Source: Alopecurus myosuroides (lineage: Eukaryota > Streptophyta > Magnoliopsida > Poales > Poaceae). From it: a stretch of DNA of 64,000 nucleotides. The notes beneath the pieces are model-generated. The model was not told where the DNA came from. It made no database searches and saw nothing but the letters and a program-made list of their open reading frames with translations. The stretch spans positions 113,245,392 through 113,309,391 of the forward strand of contig CM054059.1 of assembly GCA_028641055.1 (NCBI GenBank), in the 5' to 3' direction. Positions 12,392 through 23,100 of the stretch are shown piece by piece. A program made the position numbers and the translations under genes. Positions within the stretch are counted from its first letter, which is position 1; every line of letters begins with the position of its first letter.

Positions 12392-13340
12392 CCCCAAACA
12401 ATTGGGTCAATATCATGTGCATACCACAGGAGGCTCTAACAAGGACAAAAAGATACTGAAGCAAGCGGTCAACTCAGTTTCGTCAGCTGTCCCGAGATAC
12501 CTGAGATGGTCAGAACAGGAGGTAACATGGAGCAGAAGGGATCACCCAGAAAGAGTGGAACGCCCGGGAGTCTTGGCATTAGTAGTCGCACCGCAGGTCA
12601 ATGGGTATGAGCTGAAAAAGGTTTTGATGGATGGTGGAAGCAGCATCAATATTTTGTATTGGGAAACTTTCCTACGCATGGGCCTCAAGGAGTCTCAGCT
12701 ACAAAAAAGCTCAACAGTTTTTCATGGGATAGTGCCGGGTCATTCAGCGTGCCCCGAGGGAAAAATCGCATTGGAAGTAGCCTTTGGGGAGTCAAAGGAT
12801 AACTATCGAGTTGAGTGGCTTACCTTTGAGGTAGTCAAATTGCGCAACCCTTATCACGCGTTATTTGGAAGGCCGGCTTACGCCAAATTCATGGCTAGGC
12901 CGTGTTACGTGTATCTACAGCTAAAAATCCCGGGTCCCAAGAAGACCATTACCATACATGGAAATCGAGACATAGCAGCTGAATGCGATGAAGGAGACGC
13001 AGCAATGGCCGAGCAGGCCTGTAGAAAAGAAGAACTCAAGCATTACCGGTCTCAAGCAGACCCGGAGGACAGAACCACATCAAAAAGGCCGAGTACTGAA
13101 GGCGAAAGAGCAAAATCCAAGGTAGCACAAGATGCTAAAATGGTGGCTTTTATCGAGGATGACTCCCCCAAGCAATCCGCTATAAAGGAAGAAACTGCAC
13201 GGCCGCTCACAACCAGCCACGTCATGGAAACACCTCGCCCGGGTTGGCTAGTAAACCCGGTACTCATCAGGAAAAAGTCCAACATGTGGAGAATGTGCAT
13301 CGGTCACGCCAGTCCGGGACCGGTCCCCATGAAGAACTAA
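12392..13340 (+). pseudogene. pol: Pol remnant of outer Tat element: protease kept, RT to integrase deleted
   Basis: The open frame runs 12267-13340, in +1 relative to gag. It contains the retropepsin segment (KVLMDGGSSINILYWETFLR, with Asp in the D-G-G-S position) and the linker that follows in the inner copy. Compared with the inner pol, a first gap removes about 67 residues before the RT fingers. The frame then reaches WLVNPVLIRKKSN and WRMCI, and there the whole rest of RT, both RNase H domains and integrase are gone. The frame ends 17 residues later, directly at the conserved 3' non-coding block. This element therefore depends on another for polymerase and integrase. Confidence 0.85.
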
Positions 13341-14393
13341 ACAATGTAACGGGCAGCAGGTTTCAGACGCGCTCTTTTCCTACCCAGGGTACCTAAGGGG
13401 ACTGGAAGGTTTTTAATGAGGCGGCCTGCTGATCCAAACTTTCTCGCATCAATAAAGAGATGGTTATCAAGTCTTATTTCGTTACAGCCTGATTTCAAGT
13501 AAGTAGTATCCATGTGACATCAATATTTCTGTATCATTAAGAACATTGAATATATATAGGTCTCGGGGGCTGGTTGCTCAAGTAGCCCAGCCACAAACCC
13601 GAAAGACCCGGCCTTGATGCCTATAAGTTATAAGGGCCGATTATTCGCAAACGAGTACGGCTGCAATCTTATAACTGGACAAAGGAGCCAAATTTTCTTG
13701 ACTTTTCTTACTTAAGCTCGATGTGACTCGCACTAAAGTGGCATGATTTGTTCGCTTACGATTACAATCAGCCATGAAGCCCAATGGGACTTGCCTGACC
13801 CTGTTTTCGTATAGATGTAACAACATGGTATCCACGCGAAAGCCGGCTTACAGTACAAGATAGTCAAAAGGGTCATCTAAACCACAAGTTTATGCAGAGT
13901 ACAAGGCTAATAGCCGGAAACTCAACGACTATCAAGCATAACTTCAGTACTTACACGGAATGGCTTTAGGTTTTCGACTCGGTAAAAAACAATTTGTTCT
14001 CTGAGAAAGGCCACACCCCCATGACTCGGACTTTGGGTCATGGGGACTGGGGACTTCGAAACAGAAATAAATTACTTGGCTATCGAAGTTCGAAAGACCC
14101 TACCATCCGAGTCTTGGGGACTTAAAGAAAAGTCCACTTATCAAAGCACCTGGCACTCGGAAAAACGAGTCTTACGAAGGGAGCCAAAAAGAGAGTCGGG
14201 TATCGAGAACAAGTTCAAAGAATAGACGAGTAGCACGATTATCAAGAGGCCAGGAAAGCCGCAAAGCATATCACGGACTAAAAGTACGTTGCAAGTTACG
14301 ACATCAGTATCAGGGGTGCACAGGCGCACCATTAAAAGCATAACAGTTTGAATACAAAGCATCACGTGACCAAGATATTATGATGGTACTGCC
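13341..14393 (+). other. Tat 3' non-coding block between pol and antisense gene
   Basis: No gene is seen. The block is closely similar to 33558-34596 in the inner Tat element. Both begin with ACAGGCAGCAGGTTTCAGACGC-like sequence, carry the phrase GGGGACTGG, and share CCACGCGAAAGCCGGCTTA. It separates two convergent transcription units (sense gag-pol and the antisense gene), so it probably holds the 3' ends of both. Confidence 0.6.
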
Positions 14394-14445
14394 CTATTCG
14401 GCCTCCTGAGTACGGTCTTCCGGGTCTTGGTCCTGGGCTTGCTGC
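14394..14445 (-). pseudogene. Last codons of outer Tat antisense gene, left of the chromovirus
   Basis: On the minus strand the frame crosses from 38591 and the TSD GCTGC into 14445-14394 without a break, and ends at a TAG at 14396-14394. This continuity shows that the chromovirus landed in the last coding exon of the antisense gene, about 17 codons before its stop. The fragment has no meaning on its own. Confidence 0.8.
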
Positions 14446-17400
14446 TGTAACATCCAAGTATGAAAACACCCTAGTTGTTTTACTTCCTTGTTTTATTTAT
14501 GCAATGCATCATGTCATCATCCTCATTTTATTTCTGTTTGCATTGATTTCATAATAAAAGTCAAACTTAATCAACAGTTGTTTTCACACTTGTCTGTTAC
14601 AATCTTTTCAAACCAAGAATTGCAAAACAAAACCTCCCTTGTTTTCCAAATAATTCACTAAGTTTCACTTCTCAAATGGTTGCTTCAAACCAAACAAATA
14701 TTTCAATCAATTAATTCTAATTCACTTCAATTTCAAATCAAATGTATTCAAATCAGTACCTATTTGAAAACATGAAATTCACTCAACAATTGTAAGCCCT
14801 AAACACTTTAAAACTTAGGGGTGACCCTATTAGAAGTGTTGTTTTAAATAAGGGTTTATTTGATATTAAAATCTCCCAAATTGGTTTCAAATACAAACCC
14901 CATTTTAAATTACAACTTTTTGAAATCCAATCTTACAATGTGGTTTCTAATTAACTAAATAGCTTAACTAAATTTTTCTGGAATTTATTTTAACCAAAAC
15001 CTTATCTTTTTCTTCCCATTTTGTTTTCAGCAAAAAAAAAATAGAAACAGAAAAATAAAAGAGAAAAACGCGCGCGGCAGCACTTATTCTACCCCTGGCC
15101 CAGCCCACCTAATTTTTCTACCGCGCGCGCAGCAGCCCAATCAGCCCGGTACCCCTTCGCCACGCCTCCACCCTTCTTCTATTCGTACGGCATCCATCTG
15201 AAGGTGCCACGGCGGCTGTACGGCGGCAGCAACGGCAGATTCGAGGTTGCTGCCCCTATAAGAATGCCCTAGGACCCTGGCAGGTGCCCTAGCTCCTAGG
15301 GTTCCCCCCATCCCATCGCGATCGCCGCCAATCTCCTCCTCGCTGTCGCATCTCCTCTCTGCTAGCGCTCACCGGTGACCACCTCCTCTGAATCCGGCAA
15401 TGGCGCCGTCGCAGCCTACCCTCTCCTAGCCTCCACCCTACTGAAATTGAACCGCCAACCTCCCCTCTACGTGTTCGACACCCGAGCCCCGCCGGAGGAG
15501 CACGGCAACCTCGACGTCGTCAACGAGTTCGTCGCCGGCAACCTCTTCCACGGCCCTCTGCCTCACCTGCATCCACGGTGAGCGAGCCCCAGCTTTTCCC
15601 TCCTCTCCTCCTGCACCGCACCCGCGCACGTCGCTGCACGTCCACGCACCAAACGAGTCGAGCAGCGCGCCGTGGAGCCACTCCGGCGAGCCCTCGCTGC
15701 CCGTCTGTCGAACAAGGATTCGTTCGTCAGGCTTTTTCAGTTAACGTTGCTAGTGAACGTTAACCTCACTGCGTTCGCTACTGTGTCACACGAATTCAGC
15801 TAGCGCAGCGGTAGGCACTCTCTGTATCTCTCGGCCGGTCGCGGGTTCGAGCCCCGCAATGCGCCAACCTTTTTTGGCCTTTTTGCTTCAGCGCGCACGG
15901 CCCCACCTGGCGGTGGCTTCCCCTGCCACGCCAGCGCGCTGCGTCCACGCTGTTCCCCGCAGGCCCACAGGGCAGTGCCTGTGGGTACGTTCCAGTGCGG
16001 TAGCAAAAGTTAAAAACTTTTCTGTTAATGAAAATTCCAATCCTTTTTAATAACAGAATAAATCCATAACTTTAAAAATCAATAACTTTTAAACCCTAAG
16101 TCTAATAAATAAAACTTGTATATGTTTATTGCTCCAAATTTCATAATCTTTCCAAATATTCAATTTGTGTTCTGTTTGAGTTTTCAAAATTCATTTAAAT
16201 TTCAAATTTGAATAATTCAAATGCAATTTGTAATAATTCATAACTAATTCATACTATTTCCAAATAAGTCAAATAAAATATGTTTTTCATACCATTTTGA
16301 ATACCCTATTCAAATATAAAATTTGTTTTCTGGTTTGAACAATTTAAATTGCTTAAACATTTTAAATCTTGTTTAATTCAATTAAAAATTGTTTAATATT
16401 GTTTAATTCATAATTAAATAATCCTAAGTCCAATTTCAAAATGTGAAACATGTAATTCAACTAAAATTTGATGTTCTTTTCAAATATAAAAATTGTAAAT
16501 TGTTTTGCACACTTTAAATTGGTGAAAACAATAATTGTATGTGTGGCATGTTTAAGTAACCAAAATTTTCCAAACTTAATAATTAATTTCTAAACTTGTT
16601 TTATTCCTTTTCCTTTGCACCTATTATTGTTATTTGTTGTTATCTTGTCATCATCATCATGCATGCATCATGATAACAACTATCACCTAATAAGTAATTG
16701 TAAATCATCTGTTCCACTTATTTTCAATGGATCCTTTTCCATATGCAACCCTTGCATATGGGTCCATTTAATTTGTGCTATCTTGTTAGTCAGTTTATTT
16801 TGCTGCACTATTAACTTGTCATGCATCATATTGATTGTGCACAATGCCATGGCAATGATTGTTTACATTCCTGTTTGGTTTGTTTGCTTCTTCTCGAATA
16901 GACGACGACGTTGAGGCAGACGACCTTTACAGCACCCCTTCTGAGGATCTAGCTCAGTACCCAGCTGTTGAGTTTGCAGGCAAGTTATCACTCACATGAA
17001 CCATCGTGTTCCTTTCAACCCTGGTTACCGATACTTTCCGTTGTCCATATCTTGCTAGCCTTAGTGGTAGATGTTTCTGTTACGAACCTATCACATGAAT
17101 CCTTTAACCCATGCTATTGCCTCATCACCCCTCCTACAACCCATTGATTGAGCCAGTGTCTTACTAGCATGCTTAGGTTGTTTTGCTCGAGTCTGTTACC
17201 CGTTACTTTCAGTTACTATATCTTTATTATGTTCTGGGGGCTCGATGTCTAATCAATCAATCAATCATGCTAATGTTATTACTGTTAATAATAATTTGAT
17301 GATAAGGCACCGGCAGGAGGCCCTGTGTGGTTTTGAGGCCTGCTAGTGTCGACCCTAATAGGAAAAGGGTCTTGTCTACTGATCCATGATGAGCGCACTA

Positions 17401-18762
17401 CCCGCATGTGGGAAGCGAGTATGGGCGCCCCCCTCAATTTGATTCGATTCACATCTCGTCCAAATTATCTCATTTAGTTCGTGCTTTCTATTTGCCGCAT
17501 GCATGTTTTTGCGAGCCCAGCGCAGGGTGGAACTTTTGTAGTCGGCATATAGGGGGACACGTTCTTAGAGTGCTATGAGGGTCCATTTTCTTCTGGGCTC
17601 GATTAGCCGTGCGCCCAAGGTGCTTTGGGCTTGATGCGGAGAAGAGTTGAGTTGTGTTGAGTGCCCCGCTTGGTGGGAGGCATCCCATCTGGCGGGTTAT
17701 TCATACGTGTACGGCCAAATTGGTGCAACCCTGCAGGGATAATCTTCTCGAGAAGCCGTGTTCTCCGCGGTTATGGATTACTTGGTGAAAGTACTGGCTA
17801 ACAAGTGCTCAGGACAACTTAAACATAATGATCAATCATGTTTCACCCAATGATTAATAACTTGACTAGTAATAGGTTATTCGCGCAACAACTTGATTCA
17901 TCTTTAATCCAACTGTGTGAGTTATCCTCGGATTGCTTCTTTGGATAAGGGGCGAGATTCAGGATGGGTTTGTTTGATGTTATCTTTCAGTTGGTTACAA
18001 CACTCGATCTTATCCCCTTTCTGATAGTTGGAAATGATAGAATCTCTGTAGTTGGTTAGCGCAGCCAGTTGCAGCATCTTATATATATCCCCTTCTTTCC
18101 GTTGAACCCAAGTCATCTGGGCTTGTGTTGACGGGCTATACTTTGGTGAACTGTGAGTCTTGCTTGCCAGTACTTGGATGTACTGACCCCGTTGGGGCTG
18201 TGGTTTACGCAGACTACGACTACGGCTACGATGACCACCAGGATGGCTACTTCGTGGAGTTTGACGAGACTGCAGACGAGTAGTTAGCTGGACCAGGGCT
18301 GGATCCAGGACCTACGTGGATGGGCTTCGTCTTCTTTATTTTCTCCGGCTTCTTAAGCCTGTTGGATTTGTCTGTACCCAGACACCTTTGATTGCTTCCG
18401 CTGATGTAATGAATGCTATGTTGGGACATGTGTCCTCTGGATGATTGTATTTGCTATCTCTGCCTTAGTGAAGGCCATTTGCAACCTTATTTCAATCTTT
18501 TGTGTCTTAGAGATATGTTGTGATCATCATTCGTTCAAAGCTGTTGACGTACAGTGCGTGATTGATATGAAGTACGTCGACAGTAGTGCCTGTGACTTCT
18601 AGTGGATAGTTTACATCGACGGTGGAATAGCAGGGCTTGTGTTGTCGCGCATAAGCGCAGGCCTACCAGGAAGCTGGGACGTGGGAGCAGTTATGCCCCA
18701 TAATCCAAGCACCTGCTATCCAGTTCGTACGATCAGTATCCCTTAGAAGCCAGGGTGCGACA
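14446..18762 (+). repeat. 5' LTR of chromovirus (4317 bp)
   Basis: TGTAACATCCAAG...GGGTGCGACA. It has a GC-rich block at 15060-15990, a long AT-rich block at about 15990-16860, and a mixed 3' third. Inside are a tRNA-like element (15796-15868) and open segments bordered by splice-like sites: a GTGAGC donor at 15580, an acceptor-like AATAG near 16904, and an acceptor-like ACGCAG near 18208. I place no TATA box with confidence. The open frames at 15375-15581 and elsewhere recur in the 3' LTR because the LTRs are copies of each other. Confidence 0.95.
15796..15868 (+). other. tRNA-like sequence with Pol III A and B boxes inside the 5' LTR
   Basis: TAGCGCAGCGGTAGG (15801-15815) resembles a tRNA D-arm/A box. 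GCGGGTTCGAGCCCCGC (15841-15857) is a perfect T-arm: a 5-bp stem around the loop TTCGAGC, which contains the B-box core GGTTCGA. The 3' part ends AATGCGCCA like an acceptor end, but I find no matching 5' acceptor strand and the anticodon arm pairs poorly. It is therefore a tRNA-derived relic or an internal Pol III promoter, not a working tRNA gene. Confidence 0.55.
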
Positions 18763-18764
18763 AA

Positions 18765-18778
18765 TGGTATCAGAGCCT
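18765..18778 (+). promoter_or_regulatory. Primer-binding site, initiator tRNA-Met type
   Basis: TGGTATCAGAGCCT lies two bases inside the LTR end. It is the standard plant site complementary to the 3' end of initiator tRNA-Met, which primes minus-strand synthesis. Confidence 0.93.
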
Positions 18779-18910
18779 GTCTGCCTGTAGGATCCCTTTT
18801 TACTGGTCGCAGTTGAGTCTAGAAACTATTTTGTAGCTATACAGGAAAAATGAAACGTGAGAGTAGGAATTCTGCCATTTTTCTTCTTTCCCCACCCACC
18901 CACCCTTTTT

Positions 18911-18921
18911 CTGGTAAGGAA
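18911..18921 (+). promoter_or_regulatory. Candidate splice donor in the chromovirus leader
   Basis: CTG|GTAAGGA: GT at 18914-18915 followed by AAGG is close to the plant donor consensus. It lies upstream of both ORFs. Acceptor-like sites end at 19143 and 20168, directly before the two start codons. Use of this donor is inferred only. Confidence 0.5.
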
Positions 18922-19143
18922 GTGCAACGTTGTTTTCTGTTCTCACCTAAACTTTCAAGTTAGGATTTCACGTGTTTTGGGTTCTCTGTAGTACCTCAGG
19001 AGTTGTTGGTCTAGAGTTTCCCGATGTTGCTTCAATATCATGTTCTTTTCAACATCCTTATCGTCCGTTGAACCTTGTTGTTGTTTTCCACATCCTTTTT
19101 CATCTACCGGAGTCTAATCAAAACCTTCCCCAATCATCTGCAG

Positions 19144-19959
19144 ATGGATCTCAGGTTCTACCCGCAGGTGGTTCGGATGACTCGCTGTGAGGGCACCGCC
19201 GGGTATCCGGAGATGCTGAGAGACATGGTTACCTATCTGGGGTTCCGTTGGGCACCAGAGTACCAGGTCTACGAGCAGCAGCGAGAGTTTGACCAGACCT
19301 GCTACCGGGCTATCGTCTACATTCTGTCGGATGATGGCAGGAGCATTGCCCACCGCTACGAGGCAGTAGGTTCCACAGTGGATATGGCCGTGCAGCAGGC
19401 AGCATACGTGAGTCTCACCGTTCTCCGTGCTGACTACTGGGGGTTTGATGATTCCATCTATCGTCACATTCCCCGTGGTTACATCACGGCAACGGGAGTT
19501 CACTTCACTCTCCACCGCAACCTGGATACCTACGAGGATGATAGCTCCAGGCTGCACACCACTGCCCAGTTCGTGAGGCACAGTGACGCCGTTGCTTCCA
19601 CACTTGCTCAGGAGTTGGCCTCAGTCAGGGAGCAGCTCTACCTCGCGTTGACGCGTCTGGCGACGTACACCACAGACTTCGTTGGAGACGAGCGCTTTGC
19701 GCGTTTCCAGCAGACACTGGGTTTTCCTCTGCCAGATGCTGGAGGTTACGAGCCGATCAGAGGCCCACTTCTCGACCTCGGAGCTGGTTACACAGGGATT
19801 CCCCGCTATGGAGCACAGGGACACGACGCTTTCTACTTCACCACACCGAGAGTTGCTCTCAGAGCAGTTCCTATCTACAGGGATCGTCGTGATACCTACT
19901 TCCGTGGGGTTCCTCCTCACCGTATCTCTCGTCGTACTACTCACCGCCGTCCTGCGTGA
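19144..19959 (+). CDS. Extra ORF upstream of gag, putative dsRNA-binding-like protein
   Basis: This predicts 271 residues starting MDLRFYPQ. An in-frame ATG at 19075 would add 23 residues, but I prefer 19144 because a splice-acceptor-like CATCTGCAG ends at the base before it. Residues about 20-98 resemble a double-stranded RNA-binding domain by eye: a helix (YPEMLRDMVTYLGF), then APEYQVYEQ, a strand (YRAIVYILSDDG), and the closing pattern VGS...AVQQAAYVSLTVLR, matching the family's G.S..A...AA..AL..L. The lysines normally at the start of the last helix are missing, so RNA binding is uncertain. The tail is arginine-rich (RDRRDTYFRG, HRISRRTTHRR). I do not know its function. From memory, extra ORFs in this position have been noted in some rice gypsy elements (RIRE3/RIRE8 type). 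Confidence 0.7.
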   Translation: MDLRFYPQVVRMTRCEGTAGYPEMLRDMVTYLGFRWAPEYQVYEQQREFDQTCYRAIVYILSDDGRSIAHRYEAVGSTVDMAVQQAAYVSLTVLRADYWGFDDSIYRHIPRGYITATGVHFTLHRNLDTYEDDSSRLHTTAQFVRHSDAVASTLAQELASVREQLYLALTRLATYTTDFVGDERFARFQQTLGFPLPDAGGYEPIRGPLLDLGAGYTGIPRYGAQGHDAFYFTTPRVALRAVPIYRDRRDTYFRGVPPHRISRRTTHRRPA

Positions 19960-20146
19960 TGAGCATGGGAGTACCGATGTATCCGTTCCTAGCTATGATT
20001 AGTTATCCTTTGGCATTCGAACCATGTATTGGTCTGTTGGATATTCTGATGTATTTGAACATGTGATGATGTACCTGTTGGTTATCTATTCATGCGTCGG
20101 AATAATCTATCTTTCGGTTACCAAGTCTATCCTTTTCTGTTGTTGT

Positions 20147-20169
20147 GCTAAAATGAATTTCTGTTCAGG
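20147..20169 (+). promoter_or_regulatory. Candidate splice acceptor directly before gag-pol ATG
   Basis: A branch-point-like GCTAAAAT, then TTTCTGTTCAG ending at 20168, with the gag ATG at 20170. A pyrimidine-rich run lies upstream (20126-20145). Together with the acceptor-like site ending at 19143, this suggests separate spliced mRNAs for the extra ORF and gag-pol. Confidence 0.45.
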
Positions 20170-23100
20170 ATGCCTCCAACCAGGAACAACCCGCCTCCGC
20201 CACCACCAATGGGGGAACTGTTAGCTCAGATGACCCAAGTGGTGACACAGATGGCCCAGATCCAGGCTAACCAGCACCACAACCAGAATGCTCCAAGGGT
20301 CACCATCAAGGACTTCCTCAGCTTGGGCCCAAAAGCTTTCGTGGCAACACGTGAGCCCCTGGATGCTGATGACTGGATCCGTGACGTAGCAAGAGCTCTG
20401 GAGATTGCTCATGTTGCGGAAGAGGATAAGGTCAAGTATGCCACCTACCTACTGAAGGGTCAGGCAGCTACTTGGTGGGAGAACTACCAGACCATGAGAG
20501 CTGGCTTTCCTATCACCTGGGGATGTTTCAAGGATGCCTTCCTGAAGCACCACATCCCGGATGGTCTCATGGAAAGGATGCGTGAGGAATTCTGCTCTCT
20601 CAGACAGGGCAAGCTGGACGTCCTCGGCTACCAGAACGAGTTCAATCGTCTCGCTCGGTACGCTGGTGACGAAGTGTCCACTGAAGCCAAAAAGATGGCA
20701 AGGTTCCGCCGAGGTTTTAACCCGGAACTGAAGTACGCTCTCACCAACATCAAGTGCAAGGACTTCGTGGAGCTTGTGAACACCGCGCTCAATGAGGAGA
20801 ATGGGCGCAAGGCGTTCGAAGAGTCGCGCAAGCACTCGCGTGAGGGTGGTTCCTCCTCCAACATGACCACCCCTCCGCAGAAGCGCCGCATCTGGGTGCC
20901 AAATGGTGCTGTCACTCGGGCTCCAAATGCCCAAGCTTCTCCAGGCTTTGGTCCCCGCCCACCCAACCCATCTCAGATGCAGGGTCAGAGGTTTCCGGTG
21001 GGGCAGCCAAGGCCAGGTCCTTCTCGTGTCGTCACTTGCTACAAGTGCAAGGATACTGGACACTATGCTGATAAGTGCACTCAGAAGCAGCTACCCCTAC
21101 CTCCTTGCCCCAACAACAACCAGGCGATGGTTCGTGCTCCCCCGGCTAAAGCCTTCAACTCCAACAACAGGCCTGTCGGGAGGAACGCGAGGGTGAACCA
21201 TATCAAGGCCGACAAAGCTGAGGAAGCTGCTGACGTCGTTCTCGGTATATTACCCGTAAACTCTATTCCAGCTAAAGTGTTGTTTGATACTGGAGCATCG
21301 CATTCCTTTGTGTCAAAGATTTTTGCAAAAGCATACAACCTAGTTCTGGTTCCGCTAAGCAATCAAATGACTGTTCACTCTCCGGGACCGCAAATGTTGA
21401 CTTCCAAGATAAGCATGGACAATGAGATCCTAATTGGAGGTCGCATATTCCTTGCTTCACTCATGTTGCTGGGAAATTCTGACATTGATGTCATTCTGGG
21501 TATGGATTGGTTGAAGACCCACAAAGCTAAAATTGACTGCGCTCAAAAGTCAATAACTCTCTTCCACACTTCAGGCCAGATAGTCTATTCTCCATATGGA
21601 TCAAGTTCTGTTCAGCTGTTCAACCTCGATGCCAAACCCCTTCCTGCAATTGAAAATGTTCCGGTGGTTTGTGAGTTCCCTGACGTCTTTCCAGAAGAGT
21701 TGCCAGGGATGCCTCCGGACAGAGCAGTTGAGTTCGTGATCGAGCTTGAGCCAGGTACTGCTCCAATCTCTAAGCATCCATACAAGATAGCTCCTCCTGA
21801 ACTGAAGTTGTTGAAGGAGCAAATCGATATGTATATGGAGAAAGGTTACATTCAGCCTAGTTCTTCCGCTTGGGGTTGCCCAACTTTGTTTGTTGCCAAG
21901 AAGGATCAAACAAAAAGACTCGTGGTTGACTATCGTCCTCTCAACGAGAAAACAATCAAGAACAAGTATCCAATTCCTCGTATCGATGATCTTTTTGATC
22001 AACTTGCTGGAGCCTCAATATTCTCAAAGTTGGACTTGAGGATGGGTTACCATCAGATAAAGATCAGAAAGGAAGATATTCCAAAAACAGCTTTCACCAC
22101 TCGTTACGGTCTATATGAATACACCGTCATGTCCTTTGGTCTCACCAATGCACCGGCGACTTTCTCAAGACTCATGAACTCTGTCTTCCATGAATACCTC
22201 GACAAGTTCGTTGTGGTATATCTTGATGACATTCTTGTCTACTCAAAATCCGAGGAAGAGCATGGAGAACATCTTCGTCTCACTCTCATGAAACTTCGCG
22301 AGCATCGTCTGTATGCCAAGTTCTCCAAGTGTGAGTTCTGGATTTCAGAAGTTGCGTATCTTGGTCATATCATCCCGACCAAAGGCATTGCCATTGACCC
22401 TGAAAAGGTTAAGGCAATTGTTGACTGGAAACCCCCTAAGACGGTGAAGCAAGTCAGAAGTTTTCTTGGCTTGGCTAGCTATTGCCGTCGTTTCGTCCAA
22501 AACTTTTCCAAGATTGCCAAACCTCTCACTGATCTCACAAAGAAGGACAAAAAGTTCGTTTGGACTCCACAATGTGATGAGAGTTTCAACCTCCTGAAGA
22601 CTAAACTCACTTCCACCCCAGTTCTGGTTGGCCCAGATACCACCAAACCTTTCCAGATATTCTGTGATGCATCTCTCCAAGGCCTAGGAGCAGTTCTTAT
22701 GCAAGAACGTCAAGTTGTGGCTTATGCTTCACGTCAGTTGAACCCACATGAGCAAAACTATCCCACTCATGATCTTGAACTTGCAGCAGTTGTGTTTGCC
22801 CTCAAGAAATGGAGACAATACTTGTTGGGTAACAAAACTGAAATCTTTTCCGATCATAAGAGTCTGAAATACATCTTCACTCAGCCAGATCTGAACCTCA
22901 GGCAAAGGAGATGGATTGAGAAGATTAAAGACTTTGATCTCACCATTTCTTACACTCCAGGCAAGGCTAATGTTATGGCCGATGCTCTCAGTCGCAAATC
23001 CTATTGCAATAATCTCATGATCATGGAAAGCCAACCTCCACTTCATGAAGAATTCCAGAAGCTGAACCTTGGTCTTGTCCCACAAGGTTATCTTGCTAGC

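Noticed and set aside
15841..15868. Functional tRNA gene
   Set aside because: Only the D-arm-like box and T-arm are good; the acceptor stem has no 5' partner and the anticodon arm does not pair well.
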